From contig NC_058522.1 in assembly GCF_904849725.1 (NCBI RefSeq), forward strand, positions 199,065,986-199,129,985: a stretch of DNA of 64,000 bases, read 5' to 3'. Made by a program: the position numbers and the translations under genes. The notes beneath the pieces are model-generated. The model did not search any database and had not been told where the DNA came from. It saw only the letters and a list, made by a program, of their open reading frames with translations. Shown here piece after piece: positions 9,361 to 20,106 of this stretch. The stretch is from Hordeum vulgare subsp. vulgare. Its lineage: Eukaryota > Streptophyta > Magnoliopsida > Poales > Poaceae. The first letter of the stretch is position 1. Each line of letters starts with the position of its first letter.

Positions 9361-9639
9361 TGTGATCTAATTAAAATGAAAAATATTTACAGCTAAATTG
9401 TTTTTAATTCATACGATACCATCTATACCGACTAATAAAGGGAGGTGATCGACAATATCCACATGACGATTTTATCCCTCCACCAAATTACATATTACTA
9501 CCTTGCCACCGGCAAGTGAAAAAACGATTCATTTCTTTTTTCTTAAAAAGTAGCCAACACTCGACCTCGACTCGGACGTTGATGCCAACAAGTTGTTGGT
9601 GGTGCGGTCTTTTTTACCTATGGAGCGCAACACTCGAAG

Positions 9640-9912
9640 AAAATCCACATCCAATACATCCTCCACATTCACCGTAACTCAACCGTCCAAGCCGCCGCAG
9701 ATCAAACGCCGCCACTGCCTGCTTGACCACCAGGGCCACTGTGCACCCGATGAAGAGGATGTTGGGTGCGCCTTATAGGCCCATCCCAAACGTCCTCCAC
9801 ATTTGCCCTAACTCGACCGCCCGAACGGCCGCAGATCAAACGCCGCCACCGCCTACTTGACCACCATGGCCATCGTGCACCCGACAAGGAGGCCGATGGA
9901 CGCGCCTTGCGT
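9640..9912 (+). repeat. Degenerate direct duplication of about 130-145 bp
   Basis: Positions 9652-9775 and 9791-9912 share 'cctccacatt', 'cgcagatcaaacgccgccac', 'cttgaccacca' and the end 'gcgcctt'. The unit is GC-rich and embedded in the putative Helitron. Open frames through it look alike for that reason. I do not recognise a protein. Confidence 0.7.
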
Positions 9913-11290
9913 CGTGCCGACGCAATTGCAGAGGTACTCGTCCGGGAAGAGATCAGGCCTCATCTGTGGCCGGTGGTCAACAACAAAGAAGAATTTGGTC
10001 AGGTCTGTTGCTTGTTGTCCCATTGTCTTTGGCTCACGATAGTAAAACTAGAAGAAGCTGAAGGTGGCCACCAACATGGAGCATCGCGACGACGTTGTTC
10101 AGGCCATACCAACGGTGACGTTGTTTCGGCCCCGCCAGCGGTGATCCTTCTCGTATGTACGTCTTCCATGGACGTCATGAAGTTGGCTACGAGCTGGTCG
10201 TCGGAATCTTCCTGTGTTCCATCTCGTGCGTACTCACCACGGGTATGAGGAAGATGATGTGGGGCCCGCAGACAGTTGGGTCCTTGTCACGACTCACGAG
10301 AGCTTTGTAAATGGAAGGGGACTAAGGAGCGCCCGTTCAGGTGCGGGCGATGGCTAGTTGTGGAGGACACACCGCATAGGGTGTACGTGCATGGTGACAA
10401 CGATGCAGCTGTACAACACCATGTGGCCTCGGGGGAGCATGGAGAGGCAGCACGAGCGGCAAGAGCCTCAAAGTTGTGCTCACTGGATATTAAAATTGGT
10501 ATAGTGGTATACATCAACTAATGTATTAACACAATTTCTTTAAGAACGTGTAGTGGTTAAGTTGTGAGCATTGGAGCCCCGTCATGCTTGGGTAAAACTG
10601 GTGGCGAGCTCCCATGGCAATCCGCTCAGATGGCAATCCGCGGCTGGCTCGTCTCCTTTTATCGCCTCACCACACATGCCACCACTAACCTCAAGACCAC
10701 ACTTTTCCCAACTCTTTGTCCATTCTTCGCTCTTCTCGGTCGTCTCCGTCATGCGTCGAACATGACCGATTGCTAAAAGCTCTACTACTAGCCTGTGACT
10801 GTGTGGCCAACCAGATCCTACATCCTACGAGTAAGGGTACGTACATGTACATATGTTGACAAGTAAAGGTACAATACTAGAGGTATATATGTGTTGTGAT
10901 GGTGCGAAATTTATGATTTACCAGCTGACTCAACCTAAATATAGCCTTGTATTTTGGAAAATCATTTGACGTCTTTTAAACATGTATTAACATGATAATT
11001 ATCGAGGCATGTAGTCTTACATGGGTCATGGCGGTGATTTCATGCATACTATATAGCAGCCTTCATCTATTTAAATGTGACCATTGTAATTGTTTTTTTT
11101 TCAAAAAAATATGTAATATGTGACTTGAAATGCATCACGAGAATTTACATATCTGAGCATCCTTAAATTATTTACGACATGTGCTGGTCTGCATTCGACT
11201 ATCTATACCCGTGGGAAAGTAAAGGTACATGTTCTTTATACTTCATGCTTTCCACCTCCAACTCCTTATTGTTCAAATTAAGTAATCTAA
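9913..11290. other. Unrecognised filler within the putative Helitron
   Basis: Short open frames on both strands (for example 9766-10248 and 10276-10521) show no family I recognise. The stretch 10850-11290 is AT-rich with no clear gene. Confidence 0.3.
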
Positions 11291-11716
11291 ATTCCGACCA
11301 ATAAAAAGAAGGGAAAATCTTTGTGCAACACTCCTGACCTCGTCGGACACAAACAGCCCAGTTCCTCGACCTGGAGTCCTGGACAGCCCTGGTTCATGCA
11401 ATATCCGTTTAATCACAAGATTAAATGGACATATGGTATGAATCTATTATATTTTTCTTCTCACTCTCTTGCTTATTTATTCCTCACATCCTTCACGTCT
11501 AGAAGAATATTAACGAGAGCTTCATTTGGTTTGTGTATATTAGGCTAGGTCTGTATGATATTTTGTTCTTCTCCTGTTGCAACGCAAGGGCATGTTTGCT
11601 AATACATTACTCACTTGTGAAACAAATATTAAACCCTGACTTCAAAACAAATGGAACTAAATCAATTGGCTCAGGTGCCATGTTGGAGAACTACAAATAA
11701 ATGCTCGGCATATTAC

Positions 11717-14700
11717 CTGCAAATGAACCACGCAAGACTGTACCGCAACAAATGCCTGCTTGAAGATCTCAAACGGAAATGCCTCAGTAGGCACATCAAA
11801 AGGGTATTGCTGCATAAAATTCACATGAGAATAAAGAGCCAGCACAACAAACTCTCATGGAAAAAATATAAGGAGGATCAAGAAAATACCTTAAACAATG
11901 AACCTGCCATGAACCACAATGTGTCAAGCTCATTATACTCTTTTTTTATTCCCTCATCTCTGACAACAACTTCATCCTGAATCATGAGAAAATCAAAGCT
12001 GGGATATTTATTTCTTCTAAAAATTAATTAATCTCAAATTGAAGAAATTAGATGATAAGTTGACATTAGTAGATAAAAACACTGACCCTCATGGGGCTGC
12101 CATTCAGGTAATCCAATTCACTTTCAGTCCATAAAAGAGGTGATTCAACAGCTAGCTGCCCCCTGCCTCGCTGACGATCAAGTTCTTTAATATACGGGTA
12201 CCAAAGTGAATCTCTTCCTTGCTTCTTCTCATACATGAGATACAATGCCAAGCATGCCAGCTCAGACAATTTGTTTGTCGTTAACAATTCAGCTGCATGG
12301 TAGAAAAACAAAATAAATATCATAGCATCAAATCGCTTGCATGTTCTTCTCTTGGTGTCTACATGAGAGCACTATGCCATTGGGAGCTGTAGTTGTTACA
12401 GATGATGGGAAGACTGTGCATATCACATATGCAAAATATGTAACTTGAATAGATGAAATATTATATCAGTTTCCAAGTGTTTCATGGTTAAACTACTTCC
12501 AGCCAAACTGTACTTATACTGCTCCTTTCTCTGATACTAGTATCATGTAATTAATGTCTAAAAGCTAAAAACTCGTTAAAATCATAGAACAAATAAACAT
12601 AAAAATGAATGCTACAGATAAATATGGAGAGAATAGCCATAATACCACCGGTGGAAACCACATGTGCCAAAACATCACTATAAAAAACCAAAGTGCCAAA
12701 ATAGCACTCAAGTTCAGTTTTTTCATACCAAAATAGCACTACCGTCTATTGTCAAACAGATTCTGTTAGTCAATGGTGGATGGAGCTGTAGTTTTTTCTA
12801 CCTTGCCAAAAGTACCCTTCATCCTATCTTTGAGTGTGTGGGCTGCTGTTCGTGGCCATGGAGTCTGGCTTGTACTGGTCAAAGTGGCCGGAGATTGTTT
12901 CGTCGACCCGAGCTCTATCCACGGCTGCTGTATGCGGCAAGCCGGCTGCCCCACCGTTATATCCACACTGTTCCCAGCGACATGAAACCGCCGCTCTGCA
13001 GCAGTTGCGTGTCGCAGCACCGCCCACTATGCAGTGTGTGCAGCCATGCCCGCCCAACTCCTCCCTGCATCCAACCCATCGCCACCCGGCCACTGTGGAT
13101 GATGCCGTGTCGCCTCCTTTCTCCGGAACAGCGCGTGGAGCATGGCCCCACTCGTGGTCGCTGGATCTTGCCGGATACTATGCCTGTGTGTTGCTTGTTG
13201 TTGCTTACCATAGCTAGCTGCTGCCACCACACCTAAAAATGCGGAGGAGGGAGACACGTATCTTGCTGGTGGATTTCATCGATGGCAGCGAGCACATGCC
13301 AGTGCCGACTGAGCTAGAGGAGGATGGCTGCGCCGGTCCCTTTTCCTTGTCTAGCCGCGAGCACACGGTAAAGGGCAAAGTAGTATTTTCACTCATCTGT
13401 TAGTCTCAATTAGCTCATAGTGGTATCTTGGCATGAAAATTTTCAACTGAGTGCTATTTTGGCACATTGGTTTTTCATAGTGGTATTTTGGCACTTGTGG
13501 TTTTCACTAGTGGTAGTTTGGCTATTGTCTCATAAATATGTGAATCAATTGAAGCTACTAAGAATAGATACGGATTATGTCCATATTCCTAACTGATAAT
13601 GATCTTTTGGCTTTATAATCAACACCCATGTTAAGGTTGAAAGTTGGAACACAAATTTGTCCCCAAGTTTCAGTAAGGGATACATTTGCACAAATCCTAC
13701 ACCACAAATAGGATCTTGCATTTTCTCCACTCGTGTGTGGGAGGACCAAAAATCAATTAGGAACACCTAACTCAGCAGAGATAACTGTTGCTCTTTCTTT
13801 AACATAGATGAGCTTAACCGGAAAAATGTGTAAGCATGACACTGTTGAAAAAGGTAATGTTAAATATCTGAATAAAGCAGATTCACAGACTGTTGCTACA
13901 ATTGAATCATGCTTCTTTAAGGCCGTTGTATTACCTGAGTGAACTCCAGATATACTACAGCATAGTTACTATTGCCTCCGTTTCTAAATATAAGTCTTTC
14001 TAGAGATACACTATGGACTACATACGTAGCAAAATGAGTGAATCCACACTTTAAAATATGTCTATATACATTCGTATGTAGTTCGTAGTGGAATATTTAA
14101 AAAGACTTATATTCCCTCCATTCCTTTATGTAAGGTGTATTATTTTTATCACGGTGACCAAGACATATAATTATACACATGTTAAGACGAAATTAACCTT
14201 GGCTAAATCATTGATTCACGGCAACTAAATCATTTAGGCTAGGAAAATAAGACATACATGCAATCACTAAGGAGATACTTTCCTTTTTCTCTTTACAAGA
14301 ACGGATGCATGCAATCACGGGAGAGATATTTTCCTTTTTTGAAGGGCTAACAATGGAATTATGAGGAATTATAAGAAATGCACCTTATATTGTGGAATTT
14401 TATTAAAAAACAAATAGGCCTTATATAAAGGAAGGGGGGGTATTTAGGAACGGAGGGAGTAACTTACAAAGAAATTTCCCCAGACCACATATGTAGTGCT
14501 GGTCACAAGACTACCAAGAAACTCCGTGGTATTGCAACACATGGAAGTGGAAAGAACATCTTACCCAAGAAATGACTGCACAGTATTTCTACAAATTCTT
14601 CTCATATGTAACCTACTCAGGGCAGGAACCCTTTCGGCATAATACCATTCAAATGCCAAATTCATTTAGATTACCAAATTTGCATCAAAGGAATGAAAAT

Positions 14701-15252
14701 TGCCCACTTCCTCCGCCATAAACCGACCAAATGACAGAACTCAGCCGGTTTAGAGCCAGAGGCCAACTCACCGACGGACTCGTCGCCGAGAACCCGCTCC
14801 AGCGTGACAACGAGCGACATGGGCACCTCGAAAGCCACATCCCCCGCCTACGCAAGCAACCAGAAAGCCGCATCAGGATCGCAAGTTCACCACCGAATCA
14901 CCAACTAACCCTGATTGCTCAGTACCTCGAGGTCCTGCCCAGCAGCGACGAAGTGTAATGGCCGGTCTCTGCCCCCGCGAGAGCACGGGACGGGGCGCTC
15001 CAGGATGGCCAACTTGCCCGGCGGCAGGCCATTCGTGAGTAGCCAGTCAGAGAACCCGCCAGCGGAGGATGCGGACAAGCACGCCGCGGGGGAGGGCGGC
15101 CCCTGGGCCCCGGAGGAGGAAAGGAGGGTGTCGGCGTGGCAGGCGGCGAGGCGGAGGCGGGAGCACGAGCGCGAACCGGGCTGAGGGAGGCGGCGCAGGA
15201 AACAGGGGAGAAGGAGGCGATGGTGGGTGCCGGACAAGGCGGAGGAGGCCAT
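11717..15252 (-). CDS. 5' part of a chloroplast SET-domain / Rubisco LSMT-like methyltransferase gene (At5g14260 type), truncated
   Basis: Five exons read on the minus strand: 15252-14926, 14847-14772, 12292-12087, 11976-11890 and 11809-11717 (789 nt, 263 codons). Introns of 78, 2479, 110 and 80 bp all have GT...AG ends, and the frame stays open across every junction. The ATG at 15252 begins a Ser/Arg/Leu-rich region like a chloroplast transit peptide. Then come GLPPGKLAI, RPLHFVAAGQDLE, GDVAFEVPMSLVVTLERVLGDES, ELLTTNKLSELACLALYLMYEKKQG, YPYIKELDRQRGRGQL, NELDTLWFMAGSLF and QYPFDVPTEAFPFEIFKQAFVAVQSCVVHLQ. This matches plastid SET proteins of the At5g14260 group as I remember them. The rest of the SET domain and the Rubs-subs-bind region (about half the protein) are absent downstream. 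Intron 2 is inflated by transposons. It is either a gene broken by the sequence at or below 11602 or a duplicated fragment. Confidence 0.85.
12627..13531. mobile_element. Non-autonomous Mutator-like element (possible Pack-MULE) in intron 2
   Basis: Long terminal inverted repeats of roughly 85-90 bp begin GAGAGAATAGCCA on the left and GAGACAATAGCCA on the right (reverse complement), with shared blocks GTGCCAAAATA and AAAAACCAA. A perfect 9-bp duplication ATAAATATG flanks it (12618-12626 and 13532-13540), diagnostic of Mutator-type insertion. The interior (about 12780-13380) is much more GC-rich than the surrounding intron and has overlapping open frames but no transposase. That profile suits a captured gene fragment, though I do not recognise the source. 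Confidence 0.85.
13972..14459. mobile_element. Stowaway (Tc1/Mariner) MITE, interrupted
   Basis: The left end is TTGCCTCCGTTTCTAAATA and the right end is TATTTAGGAACGGAGGGAG, both matching the Triticeae Stowaway consensus (CTCCCTCCGT...). TA dinucleotides flank it (13970-13971 and 14460-14461). The interior 'gactacatacg...aaaatgagtgaatc' is typical of the Thalos/Athos-like group. Removing the inserted MITE restores a unit of about 157 bp. Confidence 0.88.
14112..14440. mobile_element. Second Stowaway MITE nested in the first
   Basis: The ends are TTCCCTCCATTCCTTTATG and, in reverse, CCCCCCCTTCCTTTATATA, with TA at 14110-14111 and 14441-14442. It splits the arm of the older MITE at 'gacttata / tttagg'. 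It is about 329 bp with no coding sequence. Confidence 0.85.
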
Positions 15253-15711
15253 GGGTGGCGCTCGAGCTTCGGACGACCGGTTGGTGTGGATGAGGGAAAG
15301 GCGCGACAGGTGGAGCCATATTTTCCAAGCAAAGATCATCACGGACAAGTGACAACGGATCCATCCACACCCATCACCCATGGCTAATCTTTTTTTTAAT
15401 AATACGTACGTTTTTTATTAAATTTGACAAATAATATGCCTTTGAATTATTTATATAGGAATAATACACCTCGTCCACTACGTAGCCGACTGGAACCTAT
15501 CGACCGCGGCGTAGCCAACTAAAACCTCTCGGCCGCGGCGTAGCCGACGGGTACATGGCCTTCTCGCCCGCCTTTCTGTTCACGACGGCTGCCATCCCAG
15601 CATTTGCATGGATCAGCGGTCAGCCCTAGGCGGCCCCTCGCCTAGAACACAGAACCCCGTGATGACCAGGCGCTCATGTCCGCTTGTCACTTTTTACTCA
15701 TCAAATGAATT
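15253..15711. other. Upstream region of the SET gene
   Basis: This should hold the 5' UTR and promoter of the SET gene. Immediately upstream is GC-rich 5' leader, then AT-rich DNA at 15385-15465. A short direct repeat with 'cgcggcgtagcc' occurs at 15504-15550. I cannot place a TATA box with confidence. Confidence 0.4.
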
Positions 15712-15726
15712 AATATCTTAGAAGCT
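15712..15726 (+). repeat. LINE target-site duplication (left copy)
   Basis: AATATCTTAGAAGCT is repeated perfectly at 17136-17150 and brackets the LINE fragment. Confidence 0.95.
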
Positions 15727-17135
15727 GCCTCGTCCATCTCAAGCATGGTAGAGCTCATCATGCTCTGCTTTGAAGCCTTGTGAGGGCTTAAAATTAACTT
15801 CGCTAAGAGCAAGGTCATTGCCACTGATGTTGATAATTTGAAGGCCTTGCGAGTGGTGCATCTCCTACACTGCAGCCTCGGTTCTTTCCCTTTTAAATAC
15901 CTAGGCCTCCCGATTGCTATGAATATCTTATGTGCCAAGGAGTTTGCTCCCATTGTTACCAAGGTTGGTAATCGGGTGCTACCTTGGAGGGGTAGGTACA
16001 ACTCGAATGCTGGAAAAGTTGCCTTGATTAACTCTTGCCTATCTTTCCTGCTCATGTTCACGATGGGCTTCTACCTTCTCTCTGCGGGCACGCACGACGG
16101 TTTCGACAAGCATAGAGGTGCTTTCTGTTGGAACTCGGCTGATAATAAACGCAAATATCGGATGGTCAAACGAAACATCATCTGTAGACCTAAAAACATC
16201 GAAGGGTTGGGTATCATTAATACTGTGGTGATGAACAAATGCCTCAAATATTGGTTCAATGGCATCGTCTTGCTGCCTTTTGCCCCACGCTCTCGGAGGC
16301 GGAGGACTCGGTGGACTAGCCTCAATCTGCTTCGGGCCATTTCTCGATAAAATTCTTGTACTCTAAGCCTATTGCGGGTTCACCAACGAATAAGTTCAAC
16401 CAGATTTGGCGTTCTCGTATCCGCCCTAAGATTAAAATCTTCTTGTGGCAAGCCTTCAGGGGCCGGCTTCCCGCGGCGGATCAGATCTGAAAATGAATGG
16501 CCCCGGTTTGGATCGTTGCGCCCTGTGTGAGGAGTTGGAAGACGCCAATCATATATTTTCCATTGTGTCTTGGCTAAAATGATTTGGTGTTGTTTTGGAT
16601 CGTGGCTTCATGTTTCTTGGGCCCCTGCTTCTATCTCTGACCTACGGACTTTAGTAACACATTTGGTGGGAGCCATGAAACGTTTGTTTTGGATTGGGTT
16701 TGCGGCGGTCTGTTGGGCATTACGAAACACAGGGAACAAGTTTACCATTGAACATATCTTTCCGTCCAACCCTGTTGATTGCTTATATACAGCTTGCACG
16801 TTCTTGCAGCAATGGAGATTATTGACTAAAACTGAAGATCGCATCGGCTTCGACCTCATGTTATCCAAGATTCGGGCCACGGCTTCCTCCCTCTTGCGGC
16901 AGGAGCCCGCTACCTAGCCTCTTGGTGACCGCATACTTGGAGGATGTGCCACCTTTCACTTGATGCTGCTTATGGGTCGGCCTGCGTGTCGTGGTTGGGG
17001 CCTGCGTGCCATGTACCCCTTAAACTATCTACTCCCCTTTTGGCCTGGTGCCTTTTGAACCTCTCTCTGTTATGTGCGCTGTTACTCTGCCTAGTGGCTT
17101 TATCTATAAAGTCGGGCATATGCCTTTTGTCTAAA
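15727..17135 (+). mobile_element. 5'-truncated L1-type LINE (1409 bp)
   Basis: It carries only the 3' part of a non-LTR element and is flanked by a perfect 15-bp TSD, so it is a standard 5'-truncated target-primed insertion. The 3' end is 'gtctaaaa', with a very short A tail that merges with the TSD. Coding remnants are described separately. It lies about 475 bp upstream of the SET gene start. Confidence 0.92.
15780..16916 (+). pseudogene. LINE reverse transcriptase C-terminal part and zinc-binding tail
   Basis: The frame starting near 15838 encodes the RT thumb-side motifs YLGLPI (15898-15915), LPWRGRYNSNAGKVALINSCL and 'MVKRNIICRPKNIEGLGIIN', characteristic of plant L1-like RT. After a stop and frame changes, residues like IWRSRIRPKIKIFLWQAFRGRLPAADQ and C-x-x-C...H (CALCEELEDANHIF) near 16400-16570 match the zf-RVT segment that ends plant LINE ORF2. 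There are several stops and shifts, so the copy is inactive. Confidence 0.88.
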
Positions 17136-17150
17136 AATATCTTAGAAGCT

Positions 17151-17754
17151 TCAGGAAGTGATAAGTTAAATGAATATTGTATACATGTCCAGGACTTGTA
17201 CAGAAAAAACTAACTAGAAATTGAAGAAGAAAATGACATGTGTTGGCTGAAACCAAATACTAGTGCCTATCGATCTCCCTTGTTTTTCTGTGAAACTCTG
17301 AAGCAAACAATCTTTCAGAAACACAATTTGTGCGTGAATCCAAAAAACAGACATAGACGAGAGAGATTGGAGATCTCACCGTAGTTACATCGATTCAGTG
17401 AGGAGTGTATGTGCAAGAAGCTAATCCAACACCCAAGCAAGCAATCAGTTGGATGGATTTCTAAAGCAGCAAACAAGCAAGCAAGCAATCAGCTGGATGG
17501 ATTTCTAGAGCAACAAACAAATAAGCAGCTGGATAGATTTCTAGAACAGCAAGCAAGCAACTGGATGGATTTCTAGAGCTAGCTACTAGATTCGTTGCTT
17601 TCAATCTAGTGAGTTTAGAGCACTACGTGTGTGTCTTATGCATATGGGTAGTACTAAAATTACTCTCGAAGTGTTAGCACACAGGTGGACACGTGGACAT
17701 CGACGACAAATTACCCAGGTTGCTAATTGGTCCTTCATACAAAAAAATGATTTT
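17151..17754. other. Unassigned spacer
   Basis: No recognisable gene. A local tandem repeat at 17436-17580 is listed separately. The right part grades into the minus-strand Gypsy fragment. Confidence 0.35.
17436..17580 (+). repeat. Tandem repeat, four copies of a 32-44 bp unit
   Basis: The core 'ctggatggatttctagag' recurs with starts of GGATGGATTT/GGATAGATTT at 17451, 17495, 17531 and 17563, separated by 'caagcaagcaa'-type spacers of variable length. Confidence 0.85.
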
Positions 17755-19052
17755 CTACAACCAAAATAGCTGAAAATGATTAACTGATGATCGATGCTTA
17801 GACAACTGCTCCTGACGCAGATTATGCTTAGAAGCAAATGGATATGACACGAAGCAATGCGAAGCACCAGAATCAAATAACACTTTAGCAGGAATATCAT
17901 CGACGAGGAGGTTACCCATGATCACATCTAACGAGTTTTCTGACTCCTGTGCATTCACCATGTTGACTCGAGCTGATCTGGGGTTGAACTTGACAAGAGC
18001 ATTGCTTGGAGGTTTGCCTGGAGGAGGAGGCGGCAGTCGGAGGTGAGAAGTACACTTGTTGGCATAGTGACCCTTCTGCCCACACTTGTGACAAGTCACC
18101 TCTGCTGGCTGCCTGTACTGAGTCTGAGGAGGCCCTTGCTTCTGATGCTGGAATCTCTGCTGGAAGACAGGGTTGGGTGGGTGGGAAGAACCACGACCAC
18201 GAGAGTGCTTGAGCTGCTGTGAGTGCCGAGGAGGAGGAGGAGACACCCAAAACTTCAGTTGCTTCTGAACCACCTGAGTCGAGGAAGAGCTCGAATCTCT
18301 GAAGCGCTTCTTAGAATTTTCCACCCTGAGCAATGCTGCCTCTGCCCTGAGAGCTAGGTTGTAGAACTTGTCGAACTCCTCAGGATCGTGCAAAGCAACA
18401 GCTAACTGCAAATCTTATTTCAAGCCACCTCTGAACTAATAAATCTTGCTCTTCTGATCAGGGATATCGTGCAGCGCGTAACGGGCTAGCTCGTGGAACT
18501 CAACGTTGTACTTGTACACGGAATTGCCATCGTGCTTCAAACGCCTGAACTTCTCACGCATCTCCTCCACAAAACTGGAAGGAATGTAGTGGGACCTGAA
18601 GTCACGACAGAACTCATCCCAAGAAATCACCCTAGCGCCTCTGGAGTCCTTCAGCTGTTGCCACCAGATAGAAGCCTGCCTTTCAACTGGAATGTTGCAA
18701 ATTTAACGAAATCCTCAGGACGCACATTGCTACACTCGAAGTGCTTGTTCATATCATGGATCCAGTCCTATGCATCAAATGGCTGGTCGCAGGAAGTGAA
18801 AGTCTTTGGCTGGTTCGACAGGAACTGACTCAGACTAGCAAACTGATTGCCACCATGCTGAAAATTGCCTTCCTGCTGATTGGCTCTCTCTTGCAACAAC
18901 TGTAGCAGCATCTGGGTGTTTGCATTAGTAGCAGCCATCACCGCTTGCCAGGCCTCTGCAGGAGGAGGCGGCGGCGGCGGAGGATTCTCCGGAGGAGGAG
19001 GTGGCGGCGACATATCCTCACGCCCTGGATTCTGACGAGTTGGTGGAGCCAT
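17755..19052 (-). pseudogene. Gypsy gag-protease relic
   Basis: The ATG at 19052 starts MAPPTRQNP, followed by a Pro-rich segment. The first frame stops at 18768 after SCDQPFDA, where a tryptophan-like codon has become a stop. A shifted frame resumes at 18630 with the retrotransposon gag core (FRSHYIPSSFVEEMREKFRRL, VYKYNVEFHELARYA). After further stops, 18411-17755 encodes a basic linker, the knuckle CHKCGQKGHYANKC and protease residues VLFDSGASHCFVSYPFA. There are at least one frameshift and three stops, so it is non-functional. Confidence 0.88.
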
Positions 19053-20091
19053 CCTGAAGACGGACAACATATTAGCCCACAGAATAAATTGAAGATATTG
19101 CTGAATCAAAAGACATGAATATCTGAACAGGAATAAAGCAATTGCATTCGAACAAAATAGTAAGAATGCTTCCTCAAAGTGACGGTCGACAAAATTCTGA
19201 TTAAGACCACTGCAAACAAGTATGAGCTAGAACTGCTCGGAACAAACGTATGATCGAGATTTCATCTGATATCTTCATGGATAAGATCGCACAGGCTCGA
19301 ATTACAGTAGCCATCCTGTGCAAGGAAATGCACACGACATACGAAGTATCCCCGAGTCGTAGTGAGCTACAAGGATTCTTTAAGACACAACAAGAACCGA
19401 TGTAAGACGATCGTCAACAAACGTACCCACTGAACATCAAATCCCAACCTTGATCATACATTTGTAGGAAGATATTCCTATAAGGTACTACTTGATATCC
19501 CACCTATGAATTCCCGAAATAACTGGTCATGCAATCTGGTACACGGGTACAAGGAGTAATATCACATAACTCCTATACTAACCCGTCACCTGTATCACAT
19601 CCGTCAACATACAACCAGCATCTCGGACCTTCATCTACAACAGACCCTCGTGATCACAACGATACCAAGTATGGCTGTACTCCCGAACAATCTGCACCAG
19701 TACTGGGGACATCAGGGTTATCTCGCCACTACTAGTATTGAAGCAATTACGAACATCCTTCGTTCTTAGATACTCAGAAATTTGAATGATGGCGATGTGC
19801 ACAAGAATCCCCTGGAGCTCAACTCCCCGAAAGAAATCAAAGCAGACAGGAGGCACCAAGACAGGACTCCGTCACATCGAAATCATATAGATTTCACAAA
19901 TACCCGCGTGATCCTAAAAAAAATTGAGCGAGAAAAGGAGTAGAATTTAAGATTTCCTAAGTCGGGAACCTCACCAGAGCATGGAAGAGGAGAAAAAAGA
20001 ATCCTACTCTCCGATATAACTAAGACTCAAAACATTTTACTAGACTCGACTCGGCCAAGTACGATCACACGAAGGCTCCTATGGTCATAAG

Positions 20092-20106
20092 GCTGTGATT
20101 ACCAAC
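20092..20106 (-). promoter_or_regulatory. Degenerate primer binding site, tRNA-Met type
   Basis: On the minus strand, TTGGTAATCACAGCC follows the LTR end ...GTTACA at two bases' distance. It resembles TGGTATCAGAGCC with one inserted base and one mismatch. Confidence 0.55.

Larger units (their letters stand above)
9422..11602 (+). mobile_element. Probable Helitron
   Basis: The proposed 5' end is TCTATACCGACTAATAAAG, similar to grass Helitron starts of the TCTATACTAATAAA type. The proposed 3' end is GTTGCAACGCAAGGGC followed by ATGTTTGCTAA, which matches the usual hairpin (CCCGTTGCAACGCACGGG) plus a CTRR terminus, with mutations in the stem. The flanks are A (9421) and T (11603), as expected for insertion between A and T. 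There is no Rep/helicase coding, so it would be non-autonomous. A second possible start, TTCCGACCAATAAAAAG, lies near 11292 and would make a 0.3-kb element instead. Confidence 0.45.

Noticed and set aside
12066..12323. Minus-strand open frame as a stand-alone small gene starting with Met
   Set aside because: Its first residues come from intron sequence. The real coding part begins at the splice acceptor (12292) as exon 3 of the SET gene.
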